Assembly: GCF_001905145.1 (NCBI RefSeq)
Contig: NZ_LWLB01000034.1
Location: forward strand, 1 to 64,000
Reading direction: 5' to 3'
DNA length: 64,000 nucleotides
DNA from: Nocardiopsis sp. TSRI0078
Lineage (GTDB): Bacteria > Actinomycetota > Actinomycetes > Streptosporangiales > Streptosporangiaceae
Part shown: piece by piece, positions 54,089 through 62,669 of the stretch
How positions within the stretch are numbered: position 1 is the first letter of the stretch
Layout of the letters: each line of letters begins with the position of its first letter
Translations under genes and position numbers: made by a program
Notes under the pieces: generated by a model
What the model saw: the letters and a program-made list of their open reading frames with translations, nothing else
The model's database searches: none
Told to the model about the DNA's origin: nothing

Positions 54089-54355
54089 TCCCCGGGTCCT
54101 TCCGACGACCGCTCCCTTAACGCGGAGTTCACCGCGCGGAGGGGGAGGTCCCTTGGAAACGGGAGCATGGACGCGTAGCGTCGGACGTAGCGGGTGGCGT
54201 TCGCCCACCCGTTCGGGAGGCCCCGGCTCATTGATCTCCTCCGCCCTCGCGGAACGTCAACGAGGAGGGCCGGACCCGGCCCTCGCGGGCCAGGTCCCGG
54301 TCCTCCATGATCCCGTGACAGTAGGGCGCCCCAGTGGTGCCCAAGGGGAGAACGA

Positions 54356-55705
54356 GTGGCTAGTTCCTCTACCGATCACCGTGACACCCAGTCCCCCGCC
54401 GACCCCCGCACGGAGGTAGGAGAGGGTGGGCGCGTCCACGTGCTCGACACCAGCGTCCTGCTCGCCGACCCTCAGGCCATGAGCCGGTTCGCCGAGCACG
54501 AGGTCGTCATCCCCGTGGTGGTGATCACCGAGCTGGAGAGCAAGCGTCACCACCCGGAGCTCGGATACTTCGCACGCAACGCGCTGCGCCGCCTCGACGA
54601 CCTCCGTGCCGTCCACGGCCGCCTGGACGTCCCGGTACCGGTGAACGACCAGGGCGGAACGCTGCGTGTGGAGCTCAACCACAGCGATCCGGGGATCCTG
54701 CCGGCGGGCTTCCGGCTCGGCGACAACGACACCCGGATCCTCACGGTGGCCCGCAACCTCCAGGAGGAGGGCGCGGACGTCGTTCTGGTGAGCAAGGATC
54801 TGCCGATGCGGATCAAGGCGTCCTCGATCGGCCTGGCCGCCGACGAGTACCGCGCCGAGCTGGCCATCGAGCACGGCTGGACGGGCATGGCGGAACTGGA
54901 CGTGCCCGCCCACCAGATCGGAGAGCTGTTCACGAGCGGCGAGAGCGACATCGAGGAGGCCCGCGATTTCCCCTGCCACACCGGCCTGGTGCTGGTGTCC
55001 GAGCGCGGCAAGGCGCTGGGCCGCGTCCAGCCCGACAAGTCGGTGAAGCTGGTGCGCGGTGACCGCGACGTGTTCGGCCTGCACGGCCGCAGCGCCGAGC
55101 AGCGCATCGCCCTGGACCTGCTCACCGACCCCGAGGTGGGCATCGTGTCCCTAGGCGGGCGCGCGGGCACCGGCAAGTCGGCCCTGGCCCTGTGCGCCGG
55201 CCTGGAGGCCGTCCTGGAGCGCCGCCAGTACCGCAAGGTGATGGTGTTCCGGCCGCTGTACGCGGTCGGCGGCCAGGAACTGGGCTACCTGCCCGGGACC
55301 GAGAACGACAAGATGACCCCCTGGGGCCAGGCGGTGCACGACACCCTGTCCGCGGTGACCAGCGAGGACGTCATCGAGGAGATCATGGACCGGGGGATGC
55401 TGGAGGTCCTGCCGCTCACGCACATCCGGGGCCGCTCGCTGCACGACGCGTTCGTGATCGTGGACGAGGCCCAGTCCCTGGAACGCAACGTGCTGCTCAC
55501 GGTGCTGTCCCGCCTGGGCGAGAACTCGCGGGTGGTGCTCACCCACGACATCGCCCAGCGCGACAACCTGCGCGTGGGCCGCCACGACGGCGTGGTCGCG
55601 GTGATCGAGAAGCTCAAGGGGCATCCCCTGTTCGCGCACGTCACCCTGACCCGGTCCGAGCGGTCGCCGATCGCCGCCCTGGTCACCGAGATGCTGGAGA
55701 ACTAG
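54356..55705 (+). CDS. PhoH family ATPase with N-terminal PIN domain (PhoH2 type)
   Basis: A 449-residue fusion. The N-terminal PIN-type ribonuclease domain starts at VHVLDTSVLLADP (catalytic Asp31) and includes GDNDTRILTVARNL and LVSKDLPMRIKA. The C-terminal PhoH domain has Walker A LGGRAGTGKSALAL (near 264-275), AFVIVDEAQSLERN as Walker B, and HDIAQRDNLRVG. PhoH2 proteins are RNA helicase/RNase enzymes. GTG at 54356 has AAGGGGAG upstream. The 267-bp gap before it shows no clear feature. Confidence 0.92.
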   Translation: MASSSTDHRDTQSPADPRTEVGEGGRVHVLDTSVLLADPQAMSRFAEHEVVIPVVVITELESKRHHPELGYFARNALRRLDDLRAVHGRLDVPVPVNDQGGTLRVELNHSDPGILPAGFRLGDNDTRILTVARNLQEEGADVVLVSKDLPMRIKASSIGLAADEYRAELAIEHGWTGMAELDVPAHQIGELFTSGESDIEEARDFPCHTGLVLVSERGKALGRVQPDKSVKLVRGDRDVFGLHGRSAEQRIALDLLTDPEVGIVSLGGRAGTGKSALALCAGLEAVLERRQYRKVMVFRPLYAVGGQELGYLPGTENDKMTPWGQAVHDTLSAVTSEDVIEEIMDRGMLEVLPLTHIRGRSLHDAFVIVDEAQSLERNVLLTVLSRLGENSRVVLTHDIAQRDNLRVGRHDGVVAVIEKLKGHPLFAHVTLTRSERSPIAALVTEMLEN

Positions 55706-56030
55706 CCGAAGGACCAGCCCGTTCGGCGGTCGGGCCCGCCCCGGTGGATCCGGGGCGGGCCCTTCCGCTGTCCACGGGCCGACGGGGCGGGTCCGTACCG
55801 TCGGCCCGGAGCCTCACGGGGCCCACGGGCGCCGTCGGGATGTCGGTGGGGAGCGCGTCACCAGGTGCCGGGCAAGCCGTGGGCCGACCCGGGCGGCCTC
55901 ACCGCGAACACCGGGTGAACGAACCGGGCACGAGGCCGCAACCGCATATCGAAGCACTCGGTCACGGAACCTTCGCACCGTCTCCGAAGTCTGTCCACGT
56001 GGTATGTCACCGCACACTCAGGAGGCCGCG
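55706..56030. other. 325-bp intergenic region
   Basis: It contains the PhoH terminator (55732-55762) and the promoter region of the DUF4333 lipoprotein gene, with the ribosome site AGGAGG just before its ATG. No further coding or RNA signal is seen. Confidence 0.4.
55732..55762 (+). terminator. Terminator of the phoH gene
   Basis: A perfect 13-bp stem (55732-55744 with 55750-55762), 5-base loop, 26 bases after the stop. Confidence 0.85.
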
Positions 56031-56699
56031 ATGCGGCAGGTAAGACGTAAGCCCGCCATCGGAGTGGCTCTGGGCGCGCTGCCCCTGGTCCTGGCCACCG
56101 GATGCTCGTTCAGCTTCGGCGGCCCCGGCTCCGTGGACGCCGATCAGGTCGCCCAGCGGTCGAGCGAGATGCTGGCCGAGCAGATCGGCCAGGCCCCGGA
56201 CGAGTTCACCTGCCCCGAGGACCTGCCCGCGGAGGTGGGCGCCGAGGTCCGCTGCGAGCTCACCCACGGCGGTGAGAGCCTCGGCGTGACCGTCACGACG
56301 ACCTCGGTCGACGGTGACAACGTCCAGTGGGACGTCCAGGTCGACGAAACCCCGGCCGGCGACACCGCCGCCGAGGACGACACCGCCGCCGAAGAGGGCG
56401 GCGCGGCCCAGGACGACGCCGCCGAGGAGACCGCGGCCGCCGACAACGCCACCGCCGTGGCGAGCGACGGCCAGGTTTCCGCCACGGAGGTCGTCGAGCA
56501 GTCGACCGCAGCGCTGCAGGCGGCCGGCCGCTCCCCGCAGAACTTCGCCTGCACCTCCTCACACCTTCGCGCGGAGGTGGGAGCCGAGATGAGTTGCAAC
56601 TTCTTCGAGGACGGCGTTCTGCACAACGTCACCGTCGCGACGACCTCGGTCGACGGCGGCACTGTCACGTGGGACATCCGGGTCGACGAGTCCCAGTAG
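56031..56699 (+). CDS. Lipoprotein with two DUF4333 domains
   Basis: A 222-residue exported lipoprotein. The signal peptide has a basic start (RQVRRK), a hydrophobic core and the lipobox LATGC with lipid-attached Cys25. Two DUF4333-like modules follow, about 40-118 and 150-222. Each has a Cys pair and ends in a similar strand (TTTSVDGDNVQWDVQVDE versus ATTSVDGGTVTWDIRVDE). An acidic Ala/Glu/Asp-rich linker joins them. ATG at 56031 is chosen because AGGAGG lies directly upstream. Function unknown; it acts on the outer face of the membrane. Confidence 0.85.
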   Translation: MRQVRRKPAIGVALGALPLVLATGCSFSFGGPGSVDADQVAQRSSEMLAEQIGQAPDEFTCPEDLPAEVGAEVRCELTHGGESLGVTVTTTSVDGDNVQWDVQVDETPAGDTAAEDDTAAEEGGAAQDDAAEETAAADNATAVASDGQVSATEVVEQSTAALQAAGRSPQNFACTSSHLRAEVGAEMSCNFFEDGVLHNVTVATTSVDGGTVTWDIRVDESQ

Positions 56700-56710
56700 C
56701 GCCGACGGTA

Positions 56711-56747
56711 CCGTCCGGGGCCCCTCCCCCGGGGCCGGGACCGACGG
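56711..56747 (+). terminator. Possible terminator of the DUF4333 gene
   Basis: GGCCCC (56719-56724) pairs with GGGGCC (56731-56736), with partial outer pairing of CCGTCC against GGGACCGACGG. Stem quality is moderate. Confidence 0.4.
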
Positions 56748-56839
56748 TCCGGGGGCAAAGGTTTCGGACAACGGCGTTCCCCCGCCAAGAGCGCGGCGGC
56801 GGGCCCCTCAACGGTGAGGCCGGCCCGAGCCGGCCCCGC

Positions 56840-57271
56840 CTACTGCGCCGTGCCGTCCAGCAACCAGCGGGTCACCGCCACCTCCAGCAGGGCGCGGGTG
56901 TCCGCGGTTCCCGGGAACGGTGTGCGGATGTCGTAGCCGTACCTCTCCCGGAAGGCCCCGACCACGTCCTCGGGGAAGCCCTCCGCGCGCACCGTGACCC
57001 GGCCCTCGGCCACCACGGGCGCGTCGCCGTCCTCCAGGGCCAGGGACACCCGGGGGTCGGCGGCCGCGTTGCGGGCCTTGACCGACCCGGCGCCCACACT
57101 GATCCACCAGCGGTCGCGGAGGTGGGCGAACCACACGGGCGTGACGTGCGGCGAGCCGTCGCGGCGCAGGGTGCACAGCCACACGTTCCGGTCGGTGCGC
57201 AGCCGGTCGGAGACGCTGTCGGGCACGGGCGCGGGCGCGGGCGCGGGTGCCGGGGTGCTTGTGTCGGGCAC
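56840..57271 (-). CDS. Pyridoxamine-5'-phosphate-oxidase-like (split barrel) protein
   Basis: A 143-residue split-barrel flavin/F420-binding family protein. The segment NVWLCTLRRDGSPHVTPVWF, then KARNAAADPRVSLALEDGD, is typical of F420- or FMN-dependent members. A short Ala/Pro repeat lies at the N-terminus. Its cofactor cannot be decided from sequence by eye. GTG at 57271 follows AGGAGGG. It lies downstream of the large membrane protein gene on the same strand, 84 bases apart. Confidence 0.82.
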   Translation of the reverse strand: MPDTSTPAPAPAPAPVPDSVSDRLRTDRNVWLCTLRRDGSPHVTPVWFAHLRDRWWISVGAGSVKARNAAADPRVSLALEDGDAPVVAEGRVTVRAEGFPEDVVGAFRERYGYDIRTPFPGTADTRALLEVAVTRWLLDGTAQ

Positions 57272-57355
57272 GGCGATCCCTCCTGATTCTCGGTCCTCGG
57301 ACGGGCCGATTCTGCGGCCTCAACCGCTGTTGGGGTCAAGCCCCCGCCCGCCGGC

Positions 57356-60300
57356 TCAGCGCATGCCCATCACCAGCCGGCCCAGGCGCCGCAGCCGTTC
57401 CAGGCTCGCCTCGTAGCGGGCGCCGATCACCAGCAGCAGCACGCCCGCGACGGCGAAGGGCAGCCAGTTCGGCACCAGCCGGGTCAGGTCCCACAACGGC
57501 GGTCCGAACGCCCGCAGCGATGTCGCCACCAGCACCAGTCCGCCCAGCACCAGCGCCGCCTGGAGCTGCCGTCGCAGACCCCACACGACCACGGCCAGCC
57601 CCAGCACGAGCACGGCGGGCACCCTCCACACCATGTCTCCGTCCAGCAGCACCAACACCACCGTGGGCAGGAACAGCAGCATCAGCCCACCGCCGTAGGC
57701 CGCCCAGCTCGACGGGGCCTCGGCCGCCTTGCGGCTCCACTCCCAGCCGACGGCCAGCGCGGCGAGGGCGGGCGGCACCGTGTACGCCTCGGGCGCGGCC
57801 ACGTTCCACGCCGCCAGCACCGTCCACAGCGCGGCGAACATCAGCAGGGTCCCCACCAGCGCGGACCAGCGCCGGTTCGGCCGCACGGCGGTTGCCAGCG
57901 CGACCACGCCGACCACCGCCAGCGCCAGCGCGACCAGTTCCGGCCGAGCCCCCGCCGACACGGTGACGACCAGCGCCACCACCGCCCACAGGCACGCCGG
58001 GACCTCCGCCGCCAGGACCAGCGGACCGCGCAGCCTCGGCGCCGCCACGGCCACGGCGGCGACCATCGCGATCGGGGCCAGGGCCGCGTACTCCACGGGT
58101 GCCCCCAGCAGCAGCGGCAGGGCCAGGGCGAACGCCCCCGTCGCCGCCGTGGCCACCGCCGTGGCGCCGACCATCGGGACGGTGGTCCGCGCCAGCGCGG
58201 CCGCCACGGCGCCGACCACCGCGACCGCCATCAGGGCGCCGGTGTTCGCGTGCTCCTGCGCGAGCGCCCAGCTCAGCCCCAGCACCAGGGTGAGGAGCCC
58301 GGTCGCCCCCGCCAGCCGTCCGACCCACCGGTCCCGGGCCAGCGCCGACCACAGGACCAGGGCCGAGCCCACCGCGAACGCCCACACCAGCGCGGCGAGG
58401 AAGGGCGCGTCCAGGACCACCGGCAGGGGGGCCAGAGCGGGTGGCGCGACGAGGGCGGCCGTGTGCGGTGCCCACCGCCGGGCCAGCAGCGCGGCCACTC
58501 CCGCGGCCAGCAGCCCGGACACCAGTACCCCGACCGCCACGGCGACGGCCGCCGGCGGCGGTCCGGCCAGGCCGAGGAAGGCGTGCGCGGACTCCGTCAG
58601 GGCCGACGGGGGAGCCGAGGCCGGGGGACGGGCCCGGGAGAACAGCGCCAGAGCGGGCAGCGTGCGCGGTCCCACCACCAGCGGAACGCAGGCCAGCAGC
58701 AGCATGCCGACCACGGTGAACGGTGACACCACCGGAGCCGGACGGGGCCCCGCCGGAGCGGGCGCCGACGCGTCGGGGACCCACGGGCACGGCACCTGGC
58801 CGAGCACCGTCGAGGCCGACGCGACCAGGAGCAGGGCCGCGCCCAGGAGCCACCAGGACACCGGATCGGCGACGGCGTCCGCGGCGAAGGTGGAGGCGAG
58901 GGCCACGAGACCGGTGGACAGGGCGAGCGCGCCCAGCGCCAGCGTCACGGCGTACACCAGCGGTACCGGCCCCCCGGTCCGCCGGAGGCCCAGGCGGCGC
59001 AGCACCAGGGACTCGGCCTGCGCGGTCGCGGCCACCAGCATGAGCGCGACCAGGGTCGTGTACCACTCGGGCAGCGCCCAGAGCAGCCCCAGCACCAGGG
59101 TGAGCAGTCCCGAGACCGCCGGGACCCGGCCGGACCCGTGCCGGGCGGCGGGCGCGGCGCCCAGCACCAGGGCCGCGCCCACCAGGACCGTCCACACCAC
59201 CGCCACCACGTACGGCATCCCCAGGATCAGCGGCAGCGGAACCAGCGCGGTCGGTACGGCGAGCGCGACGGCGGCCGCCGTCCGGCGCCGGTCGAGCAGA
59301 CGGACCAGCGCCACCGCGGCGGCACCGGCCGCGAGCACCCCGGCCGCCGTGCCGACCGCCGCCGCGGCGTCCGCCTGCGCCGAAAGCCCCAGGACCGGGT
59401 ACGCGGGCTCCCACATCGCCGACACGGGCTCCGACCACGGTTCGACACGGGGGAGGAGCGGCAGGCCGGGACCCTGGGCGCGCCCGGCCAGCAGCGGTGC
59501 GGTCGCCAGCAGGAGCAGGCCGAGGAGGGTGAACAGCGTCCGCGGGTCGGGCGCGGAGCGGTCCGCCGGAGCGGAGGGGGCGGGTACCCGGCCGAGTACC
59601 AGCGCGGTCGCCCCGGCCAGCAGGCCCGCGCCGGCGACCAGCCACCACGCCGGGGGCGGCACCGCCTCCGAGATCACGAGCCCCAGCAGGAGGAACGCTC
59701 CGGTCAGCAGGGCCAGTGACCACAGGAGCAGCCCCGCCCCGTACAGCACCGTCGCGGGGGCCTCCCCAGGAGCGGTGCGTCGGTACAGCAGAACGGCCAC
59801 CAGCGCGGTCGCGCCCAGGAACAGCAGTGCCCCCAGGGAGGTGTACCGGTCCGGGAGCGACCACAGCAGACCGGTGACCAGGGTCAGGACTCCGGTGGCC
59901 GCAGGAACCCAGGCCGTGCGGTGGCGCGGCAGCAGGGCCGTGCCCAGCACCAGGGCGGCGCCGACCAGCAGCGCCCACACGGTCGCCACCACGTGCGGTA
60001 GCCCCAGCAGCAGCGGGAACGCCAGCAGCGTCGGCGGGGCGACCAGGGCGGCGGCGGGCACGAGTGCGTCGCGGCGCAGCAGGGCCGCCGTGCCCAGGGC
60101 CAGGGCGGCGCCGACCAGGACGGTGGCCAGGAGGGCCGGGCCGTGGGCCTGCCCGGTCGTCGGACCGTACAGGCCCAGCACCTGGAGCACGGGATCGGTC
60201 GCGGCGGAGGGGCCGCCGTGCCACGGGGCCGCGGGCACCCGGGGCAGTACGGGCAGGTGGGAGGGGCCGGCGGCCAGCGGCGCCATGCCCAGGGCCAGGA

Positions 60301-61486
60301 GCGCGGTGACCGTGTGGGCGGCCTTCCCGGCGGCGGTGGCCGCGAGCGGGCGGCGGGCGAGCAGCAGACCGGTCGCGCCCGACAGCAGCAGGGCGGCGGT
60401 CAGGGCCCAACGGATCCGCGGAACGTCGGATCCGGGTCCGGCGAGGACCAGCACGGCCGTCAGGAGCAGTGTGGCGATCCACAGTACGGCCGCGGTGGTG
60501 CGGAGGGTGCGCACGGGACGGCCCGGGCGGGGGTCGCCGAGCCGCCGGGCCACGAGCAGGTCGCCGAGCGCGGTCGCCGCGAGGGCGGGCAGCGCCCAGA
60601 ACCACACCGTCCCGAAGGGAAGGGAGAACACCAGCAGGACCGGGACCGGCTGGCACATCAGGGCGGCGATGACGCGCGGGGACCGCAGCGGAACGAGCAC
60701 CGGATAGAGCGCCGTCAGCGCACCGATGGCGGCCAGCGCCCCGGCCGTGTAGCCGGGCCCGCCTCCGAGCCGGTCGGACATCAGCAGCCACAGGGCGAGG
60801 GCGTCGACGCACAGCAGCGCGGCCGCCAGGCAGCCGAAGGTCTCGGCGGTGGCCCTCAGGCCGCGCCGGTGCAGGGGAAGGGCCAGGGCGGCGAAGGCCG
60901 CGGTGGTGATCCCGAGGACCCCGGCGCGGGCGCCGGTGCCCATGTCGCTCCACGTCCAGATGGCGAAGACCAGGGCGGCGATGCCGACGAGCAGGCCGCC
61001 CAGTCCGAGGATGATGTTCTGCGCGGAGCGCCGGGTGACCTCCCCTGCCGACGGAGCCGCCGCGGGGTGCGCGGGGGAGTGCGCCGCCCCTGCCCGCAGG
61101 TGCTCGGGGGCGGCGGGCACCGGGCCCGGGGGCCGCTGTTCCCGCCCACCGGCCGCCTCGGCCGTGCCGTGGGCGTGGACCGCACCGGGAGCTCCGGGTG
61201 CACCGACGGCGCGGACCGCGGCCGGGGCGTCCGCGCGGGAGGCGGCCCGTGCCGACTCCTCGCGCAGGAGCCCCACCACGGCGGCGCGTTCACCGTGCAG
61301 CTGCTGCCTGCGGCCGTCGAGCAGCGCGATCTCGGAGTCGATCCGCCACAGGCGCTGGGCCGTGTCGCCGACGAGGAGGAGTCCGCACCGCGGGCAGCTC
61401 CGGGGCCGGACGGGCAGTGGGGCATGGCAGTCCGGACACCTGGGTTCGGGCCCCGCGGGAGAGGGTGGGGATCCGTGGACGTTCAT
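57356..61486 (-). CDS. Very large repeat-built membrane protein with zinc ribbon (SCO7613-like)
   Basis: A 1376-residue protein. The N-terminus carries a zinc ribbon (CPDCHAPLPVRPRSCPRCG, about 17-35), then a short helical region and a low-complexity Ala/Pro linker. From about residue 155 the protein is almost wholly hydrophobic with dozens of membrane segments. Three long units, starting near residues 395, 658 and 929 and about 265 residues apart, share motifs such as VWALLVGAALVLGTA, GVLTLVTGLLWSLPDRYTS, and WWLVAGAGLLAGATALVLG. It resembles the SCO7613-type actinobacterial membrane proteins. Role unknown. ATG at 61486 has GAGGA upstream. Confidence 0.78.
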   Translation of the reverse strand: MNVHGSPPSPAGPEPRCPDCHAPLPVRPRSCPRCGLLLVGDTAQRLWRIDSEIALLDGRRQQLHGERAAVVGLLREESARAASRADAPAAVRAVGAPGAPGAVHAHGTAEAAGGREQRPPGPVPAAPEHLRAGAAHSPAHPAAAPSAGEVTRRSAQNIILGLGGLLVGIAALVFAIWTWSDMGTGARAGVLGITTAAFAALALPLHRRGLRATAETFGCLAAALLCVDALALWLLMSDRLGGGPGYTAGALAAIGALTALYPVLVPLRSPRVIAALMCQPVPVLLVFSLPFGTVWFWALPALAATALGDLLVARRLGDPRPGRPVRTLRTTAAVLWIATLLLTAVLVLAGPGSDVPRIRWALTAALLLSGATGLLLARRPLAATAAGKAAHTVTALLALGMAPLAAGPSHLPVLPRVPAAPWHGGPSAATDPVLQVLGLYGPTTGQAHGPALLATVLVGAALALGTAALLRRDALVPAAALVAPPTLLAFPLLLGLPHVVATVWALLVGAALVLGTALLPRHRTAWVPAATGVLTLVTGLLWSLPDRYTSLGALLFLGATALVAVLLYRRTAPGEAPATVLYGAGLLLWSLALLTGAFLLLGLVISEAVPPPAWWLVAGAGLLAGATALVLGRVPAPSAPADRSAPDPRTLFTLLGLLLLATAPLLAGRAQGPGLPLLPRVEPWSEPVSAMWEPAYPVLGLSAQADAAAAVGTAAGVLAAGAAAVALVRLLDRRRTAAAVALAVPTALVPLPLILGMPYVVAVVWTVLVGAALVLGAAPAARHGSGRVPAVSGLLTLVLGLLWALPEWYTTLVALMLVAATAQAESLVLRRLGLRRTGGPVPLVYAVTLALGALALSTGLVALASTFAADAVADPVSWWLLGAALLLVASASTVLGQVPCPWVPDASAPAPAGPRPAPVVSPFTVVGMLLLACVPLVVGPRTLPALALFSRARPPASAPPSALTESAHAFLGLAGPPPAAVAVAVGVLVSGLLAAGVAALLARRWAPHTAALVAPPALAPLPVVLDAPFLAALVWAFAVGSALVLWSALARDRWVGRLAGATGLLTLVLGLSWALAQEHANTGALMAVAVVGAVAAALARTTVPMVGATAVATAATGAFALALPLLLGAPVEYAALAPIAMVAAVAVAAPRLRGPLVLAAEVPACLWAVVALVVTVSAGARPELVALALAVVGVVALATAVRPNRRWSALVGTLLMFAALWTVLAAWNVAAPEAYTVPPALAALAVGWEWSRKAAEAPSSWAAYGGGLMLLFLPTVVLVLLDGDMVWRVPAVLVLGLAVVVWGLRRQLQAALVLGGLVLVATSLRAFGPPLWDLTRLVPNWLPFAVAGVLLLVIGARYEASLERLRRLGRLVMGMR

Positions 61487-61903
61487 GGCGCCATCCTCGT
61501 CTCCCGGCGGGGCCGCGCACATCCGTACGGGTACTCAGGAGCTCCCCCGTTCGGTGGGACTCGTCTCCTCTCCGGGCCCCGAGACCCTTGCCACACCCCC
61601 GAAGCGCCTTGACCCTCCTTTGACTCTGCGTGTCGAAGGCCAGGTCAAAGGCTCACATTTCAGGTGCATTCCGTAATGTGAGCCAAGGCACAGTAAAACT
61701 GGTGTTACTTCATCGTGACGATGGTGCAGTCTGAACCCGCTGCACACACATCCCCTCCCACGTGATGCGACCCGCGTCGCGGTCGGTCGAACGGCAGGTC
61801 CGTCCCACCGCGCACACCATCCCGGGCCACGTGGTCAGCAGCGGCGAAGCACAACACACGAACACCCCGTGGGGCACGTGTGCGTCTACGCGAAAGGGCG
61901 ATC
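61487..61903. other. 417-bp divergent intergenic region before the SLT genes
   Basis: It contains a perfect 10-bp inverted repeat (61650-61659 with 61675-61684), an overlapping Crp-like site (61677-61692) and CATCGTGACGATG at 61711-61723, a short dyad. The stretch 61600-61760 is notably less GC-rich and probably holds the promoter of the secreted muralytic genes. I looked for a c-di-AMP (ydaO) riboswitch and did not find its conserved core. Confidence 0.5.
61677..61692. promoter_or_regulatory. Crp-like site upstream of the SLT gene pair
   Basis: TGTGAGCCAAGGCACA fits the Crp/Fnr pattern TGTGA-N6-TCACA with one mismatch. In mycobacteria Crp is known to control a resuscitation factor gene, a functionally related wall hydrolase. 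It overlaps the right arm of a 10-bp inverted repeat. Confidence 0.5.
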
Positions 61904-62626
61904 TTGCTACTCAATCTGATCTCACTGCGCCATGCGGGTGCCGTCGGCGCCGCGGCCCTCGTCGCCGGAGGTACGTTCGCGGTCGCCGCGACCTCGTCGA
62001 GCGGCGCGGTCGACGCCGGGCGGCTGACCTCCGCCGCGGTGGCCCCCGGGCAGGCGGCCGCACCCGAGAAGCCCGCCGGGGGAGGCGACGGCGGAGGCGC
62101 CGAGGACTTCTTCGCCGCGCAGCCCGACGGCGGCGACCAGGAGGCCCAGCGCGAGGAGAACCGGGAGCTGGCCGCGGCGGCGGTCGAGGGGGCCCTCCAG
62201 TCCGCCAGCGGGGAGGGCAGCGAGATCCCCGAGCCCGAACCCGAGCCCGAGCCCGAGGCCGAGACCGGCTCCTCCGGCGGTTCCGACTCCTCCGGCGGGG
62301 CCTCGACCGCGTCGGCCCCCTCAGGGTCCGCCAAGGAGATCGCCCTCCAGATGGTCCTCGACGAGGGCTGGGCCGCCAGTGAGTTCCACGACTGCCTCGA
62401 ACCCCTGTGGGAGAAGGAGAGCAACTGGAACCACACCGCGGAGAACCCCAGCTCGGGCGCCTACGGTATTCCGCAGTCCCTGCCCGGCAGCAAGATGGCC
62501 TCCCACGGTGACGACTGGCGGACCAACCCCGCCACCCAGATCGCCTGGGGCATCGACTACATCAAGGGCCGCTACGGCAACCCGTGCGGAGCCTGGTCCC
62601 ACTCCCAGGCCAACAACTGGTATTAA
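61904..62626 (+). CDS. Secreted SLT-like muralytic protein 1
   Basis: A 240-residue exported protein. The N-terminus is a signal peptide (LRHAGAVGAAALVAGGTFAV). The middle (about 45-150) is Ala/Gly/Pro/Glu-rich with an EPEPEPEPEAE run. The C-terminal 90 residues are a compact transglycosylase-like domain with FHDCLEPLWEKESNWN (probable catalytic Glu), NPSSGAYGIPQSLPG, and QIAWGIDYIKGRYGNPCGAW. A disulfide between the two cysteines is likely. TTG at 61904 is chosen because the start region GAAAGGGCGATC-TTG-CTACTCAA mirrors that of the next gene; a GTG at 61880 is in frame. It probably cleaves or remodels peptidoglycan. Confidence 0.83.
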   Translation: MLLNLISLRHAGAVGAAALVAGGTFAVAATSSSGAVDAGRLTSAAVAPGQAAAPEKPAGGGDGGGAEDFFAAQPDGGDQEAQREENRELAAAAVEGALQSASGEGSEIPEPEPEPEPEAETGSSGGSDSSGGASTASAPSGSAKEIALQMVLDEGWAASEFHDCLEPLWEKESNWNHTAENPSSGAYGIPQSLPGSKMASHGDDWRTNPATQIAWGIDYIKGRYGNPCGAWSHSQANNWY

Positions 62627-62631
62627 TAAGG

Positions 62632-62663
62632 CTTTCCCTGCCCATGACCCCCTCTTGGGAAAG
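62632..62663 (+). promoter_or_regulatory. Hairpin covering the ribosome site of the second SLT gene
   Basis: CTTTCCC (62632-62638) pairs with GGGAAAG (62657-62663), which includes the Shine-Dalgarno region of the gene starting at 62670. The gap between the two SLT genes is only 43 bases. It could tune or couple translation. Confidence 0.45.
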
Positions 62664-62669
62664 GCAATC

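Noticed and set aside
57729..60707. Long forward open frame of nearly 1000 codons inside the large membrane protein gene
   Set aside because: Composition is Ala/Thr/Arg/Ser-rich without hydrophobic or domain patterns, whereas the reverse frame gives clear membrane segments and a zinc ribbon.
61487..61903. c-di-AMP (ydaO-type) riboswitch before the secreted wall hydrolases
   Set aside because: Such riboswitches are common upstream of these genes in actinomycetes, but the conserved GGGGAACC-type core and matching flanks were not found. An Rfam scan with RF00379 would settle it.
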